Assembly (NCBI GenBank): GCA_012840465.1 | Contig: DULJ01000076.1 | Location: forward strand, 1-57,746 | Length of the DNA: 57,746 nucleotides | Direction of reading: 5' to 3' | DNA from: Caryophanales bacterium | Lineage (GTDB): Bacteria > Bacillota > Bacilli > Bacillales > Bacillaceae_J | Shown: in pieces, positions 34,507 to 42,220 of the stretch | Numbering within the stretch: the first letter of the stretch is position 1 | How the letters are laid out: every line of letters begins with the position of its first letter | Translations under genes and position numbers: made by a program | Notes under the pieces: model-generated | The model's input: the letters and a program-made list of their open reading frames with translations, nothing else | What the model was told of the DNA's origin: nothing | Database searches by the model: none

Positions 34507-35148
34507 ATGGTTGATCTAAAAGGTAGGCTGATCAATGAAAATGCACATAAGATACCTTTTATGTTCTACTTGAAGGATGGAAAGGTATTAAAGAGCTGGG
34601 GAGTTGACAAAAGGAAAACATACGTTACGATGTTTTTTATCCTTGATAACGAAACGGACGAAGATTCAAGCTGTTTAATGTTAGAGCCCTTAGTTCCAGT
34701 AAAGTATTGCAATCAAACATTACTTAAATCATCAGAAATTAAAGTTACCGTTAGAAAAGATTGTGTTTTGGGAACACAATGTTTACCAAATGCTGAGTTG
34801 GCGGATGTAGTGATTGAGCATCATCGTTATAAAGACCATATATGTGGGAAATTTACTGTTCCTATAGGCTTTTCTGAAGCAGTTGTATGGAAATCTAATG
34901 ATGAAAATATAATATCTAATTTATTGGAATTAGTCTACGATGAAGGGGATAAAGAATACCTGGAGGCGACCGTAAATTATGAAAATGGAACTTCTAATAC
35001 CTATAGACTATGCAAAAATGTACCGATTGATTTAGATATATCTAACGGACTATTTGTAAAAATAAAGAAAAAAGATCCTTCTGCAAAGGCTTCAGGTAGT
35101 TTTCATGTTGAATATATGAGTGATGTTATTAAAAAAGTGATCCTATAG
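34507..35148 (+). CDS. Hypothetical beta-rich protein in spore-surface island
   Basis: About 213 residues from ATG 34507, 11 bases after GAGGG; TTG 34489 and GTG 34498 are alternatives. Not recognised. It has no signal peptide or membrane segment, contains six cysteines, and appears rich in beta strands in two similar halves (VTVRKDCVLG..., GKFTVPIGFSEAVVWKSND; GSFHVEYMSDVIKKVIL). The pattern is reminiscent of the ENA-like proteins (short Cys segment, VP-x-G, strand-rich tail), but similarity is not convincing by eye. A structural spore-surface role is inferred from context only. Confidence 0.6.
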   Translation: MVDLKGRLINENAHKIPFMFYLKDGKVLKSWGVDKRKTYVTMFFILDNETDEDSSCLMLEPLVPVKYCNQTLLKSSEIKVTVRKDCVLGTQCLPNAELADVVIEHHRYKDHICGKFTVPIGFSEAVVWKSNDENIISNLLELVYDEGDKEYLEATVNYENGTSNTYRLCKNVPIDLDISNGLFVKIKKKDPSAKASGSFHVEYMSDVIKKVIL

Positions 35149-35166
35149 TGAAAATAAAGAAATTGA

Positions 35167-35195
35167 AGCAGCACGGGTTACTCACCAGTGCTGCT
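35167..35195. terminator. Terminator hairpin between convergent genes
   Basis: AGCAGCAC / GTGCTGCT stem between the hypothetical gene and the small minus-strand gene, overlapping the latter's end. Confidence 0.6.
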
Positions 35196-35411
35196 CAGCA
35201 TTTCTTTTTGTTCAGTGACATGCACAAGGGACTTTTTTCTAATCCAATATTGAAAATTGTCCAACGGAAAGACGCCGCGACTATTGGAATTTTGCATTTG
35301 AATAATGACACTTTCTGGTGATACCTCTAATATTTTTAGTCTTTCAGAATTGTGCAGATTAGGCATAAAATTACCTTTTATCTCAAATTCCATGTTACTT
35401 GATAGGTTCAT
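35178..35411 (-). CDS. Small hypothetical protein
   Basis: A 77-residue soluble protein starting at ATG 35409-35411 with AGGAGG at 35423-35428. It looks like a small beta-barrel domain (MEFEIKGNFMPNLHNSERLK, SPESVIIQMQNSNSRGVF, YWIRKKSLVHV). No family is recognised. A longer upstream start is possible but lacks an RBS. Confidence 0.62.
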   Translation of the reverse strand: MNLSSNMEFEIKGNFMPNLHNSERLKILEVSPESVIIQMQNSNSRGVFPLDNFQYWIRKKSLVHVTEQKEMLSSTGE

Positions 35412-35535
35412 GATTACAATCTTCCTCCTGAGTATATTTCCATTTCTTAATATAGTATTAAAAATGCCCAACTTTTACAACTTTATCCGTATTTCAGTGT
35501 AAAAAGAGTATCTATCAAAGATTTAGAGAAAGGTT

Positions 35536-35700
35536 GTTAATCCTCTAGTTCCATGTAGTGTTTGTGGGATTTTTTTAACAGGAGTCTTAGGAGTTCCTAC
35601 AATTGAGTACTCTTTATTTGCGTTTTTCTGTCTTTTATCACCTATTTTAACGATTATTGCTGGTATTACCGGGATATCAATAACTAAATTTAAAAAGTAA
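35536..35700 (+). pseudogene. C-terminal relic of a NhaC-type Na+/H+ antiporter
   Basis: Fifty-four codons with no start read LVPCSVCGIFLTGVLGVPTI, then FAFFCLLSPILTIIAGITG and a lysine tail to the stop at 35698-35700. The pattern (L-V/I-P-W/C-x-x-C-G-x-F) is the conserved C-terminal helix pair of NhaC antiporters. The rest of the gene is absent. Confidence 0.7.
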
Positions 35701-35777
35701 AATAAGTTAAAAAGTATTGTGAAATAATAGCGTCGGGATTAGAATAGTAGCAACAATAAATAGAGAGAAGGATCACT

Positions 35778-36614
35778 TTGTGGATTGTAGCGGCATTTAT
35801 AACTATGATTTGTTTTGGACTTAATAACATTATTTTTAAATGGAGTACAGGGAAGGGTTTTTCCAAGGTCCATATTCAGTTCTTCTTTTATTTTGTAGCT
35901 TTTCTATTATCGTTAGGTTATGGGATGATTGTCGGTTTAGCTAAATTCAACTTATTGACTATTGGTCTTGGGGCATTGATAGGAATTTTAAATGCAAATG
36001 GGAATATTCAAATGTCAAAAGCATTCGAAAAAGGTCCAGCGAGTTTAACATCGCCGTTGATTGGAACGAATGCATTATTTCCAATTTTAAGTGCGGCCCT
36101 TATTTTTCATGAACATATTACGCCAATCCAATGGGTTGGAATTGTATTAATGCTTGGTTCTGCGATTGTTATTCAATATTCACCGAAGACTGGCGGAAAT
36201 ATTCAGTATTCAACATGGATCACACGAATCATCTTGGCTATTTTTTCATTTGGAGCCCTTGGGATTTTGATGAAAACTTCATCCTATTTCCACTTTGACT
36301 CATTAAATACATTAATCTCTATGTATGGTGGTGGAAGTATCTATCTCGCTATTAATAGTTTAATAGGGAAAGAGAATTGGGTCTTCCAAGAGGCTAATAC
36401 TGGGGCACTGGTTGGTTTCATAAGTGTGATTGGCTATAGCAGCTATTTCTTCGCATTAAATACGGGAACCGCAAGTATTGTTTTTCCAATTGTTAGTTTA
36501 AACTGTTTAATTGTGGTCCTTGGTGGCTGTTGGGTCTTTAAGGAAAAATTAAAAAAATATCAGCTGATTGGCGTTGTTACGGCAGTACTCGGAATTGTGT
36601 TCACGAAAATATAA
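35778..36614 (+). CDS. EamA/DMT family transporter
   Basis: A 278-residue protein with ten predicted helices in two EamA repeats (IVAAFITMICFGLNNIIFKW at the start, TALFPIL-type segments, FPIVSLNCLIVVLGGCWVFK before the last helix). DMT-family exporters move metabolites such as amino acids or sugars. TTG 35778 is the start, five bases after GAAGGA. It stands alone with a strong terminator. The substrate is unknown. Confidence 0.9.
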   Translation: MWIVAAFITMICFGLNNIIFKWSTGKGFSKVHIQFFFYFVAFLLSLGYGMIVGLAKFNLLTIGLGALIGILNANGNIQMSKAFEKGPASLTSPLIGTNALFPILSAALIFHEHITPIQWVGIVLMLGSAIVIQYSPKTGGNIQYSTWITRIILAIFSFGALGILMKTSSYFHFDSLNTLISMYGGGSIYLAINSLIGKENWVFQEANTGALVGFISVIGYSSYFFALNTGTASIVFPIVSLNCLIVVLGGCWVFKEKLKKYQLIGVVTAVLGIVFTKI

Positions 36615-36679
36615 TATTGAAAATCATAACGGCGAATTTTAAAATCAATTATCGGGGAAATTTAGGAATTCAACAGACG

Positions 36680-36733
36680 AAAAGCTCCTATAATTCAATT
36701 GCAATTCAATTGCGAATTATAGGAGCTTTTTTC
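36680..36733 (+). terminator. Strong rho-independent terminator
   Basis: AAAGCTCCTATAATTC / GAATTATAGGAGCTTT 16-bp stem and T run, downstream of the EamA gene. Confidence 0.9.
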
Positions 36734-36834
36734 AAAAAGTACTCTAAACAGGGTGAAATAATAAACAGATATTAGGTGAGGTTGACTTTCCAGTGGCAAA
36801 TACTCTATTCATGTGAATGCTAAGACAGGTATGC

Positions 36835-36960
36835 TTATTCCTCAGTTAAATCTTCTGAATGAGTTGGCGAAGTTCTTTCTCTACAATCCCAGCATTCAGA
36901 CCTGTTTCTTTCGATAACTGACAAAACCTCACCACAATTAACGCAACGATCCAATTCCAT
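36835..36960 (-). CDS. 41-residue zinc-finger-like small protein
   Basis: A short gene with AGGAGG at 36972-36967 (minus strand AGGAGGATTTGCTA) before ATG 36960. It encodes two CxxC pairs, RCVNCGEV and CWDCRER, about 14 residues apart, enough for one zinc knuckle. Acidic tail. The clear RBS and spaced cysteines make it a likely real micro-protein. The function is unknown. Confidence 0.72.
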   Translation of the reverse strand: MELDRCVNCGEVLSVIERNRSECWDCRERTSPTHSEDLTEE

Positions 36961-37144
36961 TAGCAAATCCTCCTTTAATCTCAGTGTAACCGTTTGCAAT
37001 CATCGGTTCGTTTAACTCCTGCATCCTAATATAGGGATTATTATTATTTTACACAATGGATGAAAAATTTGCAATATAAAAATAATTAAAAACTACTACT
37101 TTTTTGCTCAAAATAAATCCACAAAAATAGGTATTTTAATTAGT

Positions 37145-37172
37145 ACATGTACCCTTTCGATATCATAGGTTA
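37145..37172 (+). promoter_or_regulatory. Putative sigma-K promoter of the cotD-like gene
   Basis: ACA at 37145-37147, 16 bases, then CATAGGTTA at 37164-37172, 37 bases before the start codon. B. subtilis cotD is known to be transcribed by sigma-K. Confidence 0.6.
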
Positions 37173-37209
37173 TTAGTGAACCTGATAAAAAGAAAGGAGA
37201 TTGGAAGAT

Positions 37210-37656
37210 ATGCAATGTGGACCTAAGATTTTATGCCCAATCGTACATCCGACAAAATGTTGTGATGTCCATGATACGGAGGTGTTTCAAGTACCCCATG
37301 TTCATCCGTCACATACAACACTCCATCATCACAAGATATTTGAACATGTACACACTTGCCCGCACACTGTTTCCAACGTTTGTGATGTAGCACAACAGCA
37401 TTTCGATTGCTGTGGAGGTTCTATGCCGGGAATGGGCATGGGACCAGGTATGGGTATGGCACCGGGCATGGCCCCAGGTATGTACCCTGGCATAGCCCCG
37501 GGTATGGCACCAGGCATGGGGATGGTGCCTAGCATGGCCCCAGGTATGGGACCTGGACTAGGCATGGCTCCTAGTATGATACCTGGAGCAGGTATGGGCA
37601 TGACACCAGAAATGATGATGCCAGCTCCTCGTTTTAATCCATTTTTTAGACCGTAA
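37210..37656 (+). CDS. cotD: CotD-like inner spore coat protein
   Basis: A 148-residue His/Cys-rich coat protein. The N-terminal ~65 residues match CotD: CGPKILCPIVHPTKCCDVHD, VPHVHPSHTTLHHHKIFEHV, HTCPHTVSNV. The C-terminal half is a Gly-Met-Pro repeat (PGMGMAPGMAPGM) not found in B. subtilis CotD, whose length (~75 residues) is about half. AAAGGAG precedes ATG 37210. A sigma-K-like promoter lies upstream and a terminator downstream. Confidence 0.92.
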   Translation: MQCGPKILCPIVHPTKCCDVHDTEVFQVPHVHPSHTTLHHHKIFEHVHTCPHTVSNVCDVAQQHFDCCGGSMPGMGMGPGMGMAPGMAPGMYPGIAPGMAPGMGMVPSMAPGMGPGLGMAPSMIPGAGMGMTPEMMMPAPRFNPFFRP

Positions 37657-37668
37657 GTAGTATAATAA

Positions 37669-37705
37669 AAGGAATTGGTCGTAGCATTAGACCAATTCCT
37701 CTTTA
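37669..37705 (+). terminator. Terminator of the cotD-like gene
   Basis: GGAATTGGTC / GACCAATTCC stem followed by a T-rich run. Confidence 0.85.
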
Positions 37706-37740
37706 TTATTACTTTATTCAGACAAAGGTAGGTTATACGC

Positions 37741-38298
37741 TTGAGTATTTATACTGTTACAGGCTACAAGCCCCATGAAATAGGAATATTTAATGATATC
37801 CAGCACCCTGGAGTAGAATATATTAAAAAAGCATTAAGAAAGAACATCATTCAATTAATAGAAAATGAAGACCTAGAATGGATCCTTGTCAGTGGTCAAC
37901 TTGGTGTAGAACTCTGGGCGGCTGAAGTTATAATAGAGTTGAAGGAAGACTATCCCAATTTAAAATTAGCAATTATAACTCCTTTTTTAGAACAAGAGGC
38001 AAACTGGAAAGAAGAAAAGCAAGAATATTATCAATTTATTCTTTCTCAAGCAGATTTTGTAGATAGTTTAACAAAGAGACCATATGAGAACCCATCCCAG
38101 TTCCGAATGAAAAACCAGTTTTTTATTAATAAAAGCAATGGATTATTAATTTTATATGATGAAGATACGCCAGGGTCACCGAAATACATTCTTGAACTAG
38201 CAAGGAAGAAACAGGAAAAGGATGAAAACTTTCAAATTCAAACGATTACACCGTATGATATCCAGGTTTTAGCCGAAGAAGAACGAGATTATTGGTAA
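37741..38298 (+). CDS. ypsA: DUF1273/SLOG-family protein YpsA
   Basis: A 185-residue protein starting at TTG 37741. [35 protein letters not shown] and [17 protein letters not shown] are the YpsA hallmarks. It has a Rossmann-like SLOG nucleotide-binding fold linked in B. subtilis and S. aureus to cell division. It is followed by gpsB, as in B. subtilis. Confidence 0.94.
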   Translation: MSIYTVTGYKPHEIGIFNDIQHPGVEYIKKALRKNIIQLIENEDLEWILVSGQLGVELWAAEVIIELKEDYPNLKLAIITPFLEQEANWKEEKQEYYQFILSQADFVDSLTKRPYENPSQFRMKNQFFINKSNGLLILYDEDTPGSPKYILELARKKQEKDENFQIQTITPYDIQVLAEEERDYW

Positions 38299-38392
38299 TG
38301 CTAGGGACAACAGCCCCATTGACATTTTGCGTATATTTTGAAAAAATAGAAGAAAGTAATATAGTAGGGGTATAATATAGAGGTGAATATTC

Positions 38393-38710
38393 ATGCTTTC
38401 AGATAAAGTAAAATTAACGGCAAAAGAAATATTAGAAAAAGATTTTAAAAGCGGCATTAAAGGATATAACAAGGATGAAGTTGATCAATTCCTTGATTTT
38501 ATAATTAAAGATTATGAAGTCTTTCATCAGGAGATCGAAACCCTTCTACAAGAGAATCGGCGATTAAAAAAGCAACTTGAGGAAAATCATAAAAAAGGCA
38601 CAACGTCGCCACAAGCTAGCAGTGTTGGGACCGGCAATACTAATTATGATATTTTGAAGCGTCTCTCGAATTTAGAGAAGCATGTTTTCGGTAGTAAATT
38701 ATTTGATTAA
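38393..38710 (+). CDS. gpsB: Cell division protein GpsB
   Basis: A 105-residue DivIVA-like coiled-coil protein that couples septal and lateral wall synthesis by binding penicillin-binding proteins. The membrane-binding N-terminal loop region ([20 protein letters not shown]) precedes a coiled coil (~30-70) and a C-terminal hexamerisation helix ([16 protein letters not shown]). Preceded by GAGGTG. Location beside ypsA is conserved. Confidence 0.96.
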   Translation: MLSDKVKLTAKEILEKDFKSGIKGYNKDEVDQFLDFIIKDYEVFHQEIETLLQENRRLKKQLEENHKKGTTSPQASSVGTGNTNYDILKRLSNLEKHVFGSKLFD

Positions 38711-38730
38711 AGGTACATATGAAAATGTGA

Positions 38731-38773
38731 AAAGGCTCTTTCTAAAAAACTTATGTTAGAGAGAGCTTTTTTT
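38731..38773 (+). terminator. Terminator between gpsB and rlmL
   Basis: AAGGCTCTTTCT / AGAGAGAGCTT stem and seven T. It occupies most of the 76-base gap where rnpB lies in B. subtilis. Confidence 0.8.
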
Positions 38774-38786
38774 AGGAGCAAATACG

Positions 38787-39926
38787 ATGAGTAAAATTAC
38801 GTTAATAGCAACAGCCGCCATGGGAATAGAAGCGTTAGTAGCAAAAGAAGTAAAAGATTTAGGCTATGAAAATGTTACCGTTGATAATGGAAAAGTGACA
38901 ATTGAAGCTGATGAATCAGCGATTTGCCGTACGAATCTTTGGCTTAGAACAGCAGACCGCGTTAAACTAAAAATTGGCGAGTTTAAAGCAACTACCTTTG
39001 ATGAGCTTTTTGAAAAGACAAAAGCATTACCATGGGGGGATTTTATTCCCGAAAATGGAGAATTTCCGGTGATTGGGAAGTCGGTTAAATCTAAGCTTTT
39101 TAGTGTTTCTGATTGTCAGGCCATCGTAAAAAAAGCAGTCGTTGAAAAGTTAAAACATCATTATAAGCGCACGACTTGGTTTGAGGAAAATGGACCATTA
39201 TTTCGGATTGAAGTTGCGTTATTAAAGGATATTGTAACTTTAACTATTGATACGAGTGGGACAGGCTTACATAAACGGGGATATCGTACAGAACAGGGTG
39301 TAGCACCATTGAAGGAAACGTTGGCAGCTACTCTTGTTTTATTGACTAACTGGAATCCCGATCGACCTTTTGTCGATCCTTTCTGTGGTTCCGGTACAAT
39401 CCCAATAGAAGCAGCGTTAATCGGTCAAAATATTGCACCGGGTTTTAACCGTGAATTTGTCTCACAGAATTGGCACTGGATTCGCCAGGAAGATTGGGAT
39501 CGAGCATTCGAAGAAGCAGAGGATTTAGCAAGATATGATCAAGCCTTAGATATATCCGGCTCAGATATTGATCACAGAATGATTGAAATCGCAAAAGGGA
39601 ATGCTTTAGAAGCAGGTTTTGGTGATGTGATTAATTTTAAACAAATGCAAGTTAAAGATTTCACAACAAAGAAAGAGTACGGGGTTATCGTTGGCAATCC
39701 TCCGTATGGAGAACGGCTTGGGGAAAAAGAAGAAGTGGAGCAAATGTATAAAGAAATGGGGAAAGCTTTTGCACCATATGATACTTGGTCCGTCTACATG
39801 TTAACCTCCCATCAGGATTTTGAAAAAATATACGGTAAAGACGCAACAAAGAAAAGAAAGCTATTTAATGGCTTTATTCAAACCAACTATTTTCAGTATT
39901 GGGGTAAACGCCCTTCGAGGAAATGA
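38787..39926 (+). CDS. rlmL: 23S rRNA N2-guanine methyltransferase, YpsC/RlmL-like
   Basis: A 379-residue protein: N-terminal ferredoxin-like and THUMP RNA-binding domains (~1-150), then a class I methyltransferase with VDPFCGSGTIPIEAAL (SAM loop), SGSDIDHRMIEIAKGN and the catalytic NPPYGERLGE. It corresponds to B. subtilis YpsC, the homologue of the N-terminal half of E. coli RlmL that methylates 23S rRNA G2445. RBS TTTTTAGGAG is close to the ATG. Confidence 0.94.
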   Translation: MSKITLIATAAMGIEALVAKEVKDLGYENVTVDNGKVTIEADESAICRTNLWLRTADRVKLKIGEFKATTFDELFEKTKALPWGDFIPENGEFPVIGKSVKSKLFSVSDCQAIVKKAVVEKLKHHYKRTTWFEENGPLFRIEVALLKDIVTLTIDTSGTGLHKRGYRTEQGVAPLKETLAATLVLLTNWNPDRPFVDPFCGSGTIPIEAALIGQNIAPGFNREFVSQNWHWIRQEDWDRAFEEAEDLARYDQALDISGSDIDHRMIEIAKGNALEAGFGDVINFKQMQVKDFTTKKEYGVIVGNPPYGERLGEKEEVEQMYKEMGKAFAPYDTWSVYMLTSHQDFEKIYGKDATKKRKLFNGFIQTNYFQYWGKRPSRK

Positions 39927-39934
39927 CTAAATTC

Positions 39935-39966
39935 GAATGACCAAATCAACTGCGATTTGGTCATTC
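39935..39966. terminator. Terminator between rlmL and the small membrane gene
   Basis: GAATGACCAAATC / GATTTGGTCATTC perfect 13-bp stem. It lies just beyond the stops of both convergent genes. Confidence 0.85.
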
Positions 39967-39967
39967 G

Positions 39968-40081
39968 TCATCTTAACATATTTACGTAAGTGTAAGCTAA
40001 GAAGGAAAAAAACGATGTAAAAACCGCCATTCCAGCGATTGTCATTGCAATATCTTTCGCAATAAGAACGAGCAATTCCAT
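39968..40081 (-). CDS. 37-residue single-pass membrane protein
   Basis: A short gene with GGAGGT 9 bases before ATG 40081. It encodes MELLVLIAKDIAMTIAGMAV, then FTSFFSFLAYTYVN and a basic end, so most of it is one membrane helix. The RBS, terminator and clean length support a real gene. No function is known. Confidence 0.68.
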   Translation of the reverse strand: MELLVLIAKDIAMTIAGMAVFTSFFSFLAYTYVNMLR

Positions 40082-40241
40082 TATAATTAAACCTCCAATA
40101 GTTATGTTAGGTAAAGTATTTACATTTTATAACAACTTTATGCTAGGTGGTTCTTTCAGCATAAAGGATATTTGGAAAGAGACATGCTCATAAGGAGAAT
40201 GATATAGTAACAAAGAAGTAAACGATAACGGAGGAGAAATA

Positions 40242-42176
40242 TTGAAGTCAATTGAACGTATTCCATTTGCCTTTTCCAAAACTGAAAATTTTTATCAAAA
40301 ACTAAGTGATTGGATTGGCGATGTTTTTTATGAAATTCTGCCATTTGCCGGTTTTGAACTTCGTGATGAGCAGGTTTTTATGGCTTTTCAACTTGAACGT
40401 GCTTTTAAAGAGAAAAAAGTGATGTTTGCGGAGGCTGGAGTAGGCACTGGGAAAACGTTTGTTTATCTGCTTTACGCCATTTGCTTTGCCCGTTATACCG
40501 GAAAACCAGCAATCATTGCTTGTGCAGATGAAACATTAATCGAACAGCTTGTAAAAGAAGAGGGAGATATCAAAAAACTTGAACAGCACTTGGGTTTATC
40601 CATAGATGTGAGGTTAGCTAAATCTCCTGACCAGTATTTATGTCTGCAAAAACTGGAAGAAGCATTATTAAATGATTCGGCTGGATTGTATGATCGAATT
40701 CATCAATCACTCCCAGCATTTGTATTTGATACTAAAGGAATGAAATCTTTTTACCACTATGGGGATCGCAAGGACTACGCACACTTAAACGATAATGAGT
40801 GGGAACAGGTGGCTTGGGATCCATTCAAAGATTGTTTTGCATGTGAAAGCCGTCACCGTTGTGGGCAAACATTATCAAGAGATTTTTATCGAAAAACGGC
40901 TGATATCATTGTTTGTTCCCATGATTTTTACATGGAACATATATGGACCCATGCTTCAAGAAAACGAGAAGGGCAGCTACCGTTACTGCCGGAAAGCAGT
41001 TCCGTTATTTTTGATGAAGGCCATCTTTTGGAATTCGCTGCTCAAAAAGCATTAACCTACAGGTTGAAAGAAACTATCATGGAAGACATTTTAACTAGAT
41101 TACTTGGAAATGATGTTCGAGAACAATTTGCGTTATTAATTGAAACTACGATTGAACAAAATGCGATATTCTTTGAAGAATTACGTCAAAGTATCATCAG
41201 CATAGAAGGTTCTATTCGAAAAGAAATTATTTTTACAGATAAGCTCGAGAAAGAAGCACGGTCCTTAAAAAATCTCCTGGCAAATTTAGCGGATGAACTT
41301 GTGTTTGAAAGTGAAACCTATACGATTGAACATTATTTATTACATATTGTAGATGAACATATTGAAAGAGCAGAATATGCCTTACATTTATTTTTAAATT
41401 CAGCTCAGGGGATTGCCTGGGTGCAGGAGGAACATTATCATCTTACACTTGTGATTATGCCAAGAGCTGTAAAAGAAACATTGAAGGAAAATTTATTTTT
41501 AAAAAAGCAGCCCTTTATTTTTTCATCCGCGACGCTTTCGGAAAATGAAAGTTTTCATTATATGGCGGATAGTTTAGGGATTGAGGAATATCTTTCTTTT
41601 TCAGTAGACTCTCCATTTGATTATAATAATCAAATGAAGATTTATGTTCCGAATAACGAGGAAGATCTTTCACATGATGAAAAATGCAAATTGACGGTTC
41701 ATCAAATTAATCAGACAGGTGGTCGAGCTATCGTCCTTTTTAATTCAAAGGAAGATTTGCAAGGATTTAAAAATTACCTATCCAATACTAGGGTGGAATG
41801 GCCGGTCCTATTTGAAGGAGATCAAGAAATAAGTGACCTTGTCTCAAAATTTCAAAACGATGAAAAAGCTGTCCTTTGTTCAGTCCATTTATGGGAAGGA
41901 CTTGATATCCCTGGTCCTTCACTAAAAAATGTAATTATATGGTCCTTGCCGTTTCCACCAAATGATCCCGTATTCGATTCAAAACGAAAAACAGTGGAGG
42001 ATCCCTTTTGGGAAATGGATGTCCCGTATATGCTCTTGCGCTTAAGGCAGGGGGTCGGCCGTTTAATTAGGACACATAATGACAGCGGAATGGTAACAAT
42101 CTATATGGCATTAAGTGACGAAAAGGTTGTAGAACAAGTACTAGGAGTATTGCCTACAAAGATCGAATATATATAG
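40242..42176 (+). CDS. ypvA: DinG/XPD-like ATP-dependent helicase YpvA
   Basis: A 644-residue superfamily 2 helicase. Motif I AGVGTGKTFVYLL, the Fe-S cluster cysteines (YLCLQ, then DCFACESRHRCGQ), motif II FDEGH (DEAH-type), motif III SATLS and motif VI RQGVGRLIRT are all visible. The family unwinds DNA 5'-3' using an iron-sulfur domain. TTG 40242 follows GGAGGAG. It sits between rlmL and ypwA as in B. subtilis. An independent DinG is usually also present. Confidence 0.94.
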   Translation: MKSIERIPFAFSKTENFYQKLSDWIGDVFYEILPFAGFELRDEQVFMAFQLERAFKEKKVMFAEAGVGTGKTFVYLLYAICFARYTGKPAIIACADETLIEQLVKEEGDIKKLEQHLGLSIDVRLAKSPDQYLCLQKLEEALLNDSAGLYDRIHQSLPAFVFDTKGMKSFYHYGDRKDYAHLNDNEWEQVAWDPFKDCFACESRHRCGQTLSRDFYRKTADIIVCSHDFYMEHIWTHASRKREGQLPLLPESSSVIFDEGHLLEFAAQKALTYRLKETIMEDILTRLLGNDVREQFALLIETTIEQNAIFFEELRQSIISIEGSIRKEIIFTDKLEKEARSLKNLLANLADELVFESETYTIEHYLLHIVDEHIERAEYALHLFLNSAQGIAWVQEEHYHLTLVIMPRAVKETLKENLFLKKQPFIFSSATLSENESFHYMADSLGIEEYLSFSVDSPFDYNNQMKIYVPNNEEDLSHDEKCKLTVHQINQTGGRAIVLFNSKEDLQGFKNYLSNTRVEWPVLFEGDQEISDLVSKFQNDEKAVLCSVHLWEGLDIPGPSLKNVIIWSLPFPPNDPVFDSKRKTVEDPFWEMDVPYMLLRLRQGVGRLIRTHNDSGMVTIYMALSDEKVVEQVLGVLPTKIEYI

Positions 42177-42220
42177 GTAAGTGCAATCGCTTATAAATTT
42201 AAGAAATAGGGGGATTATTG

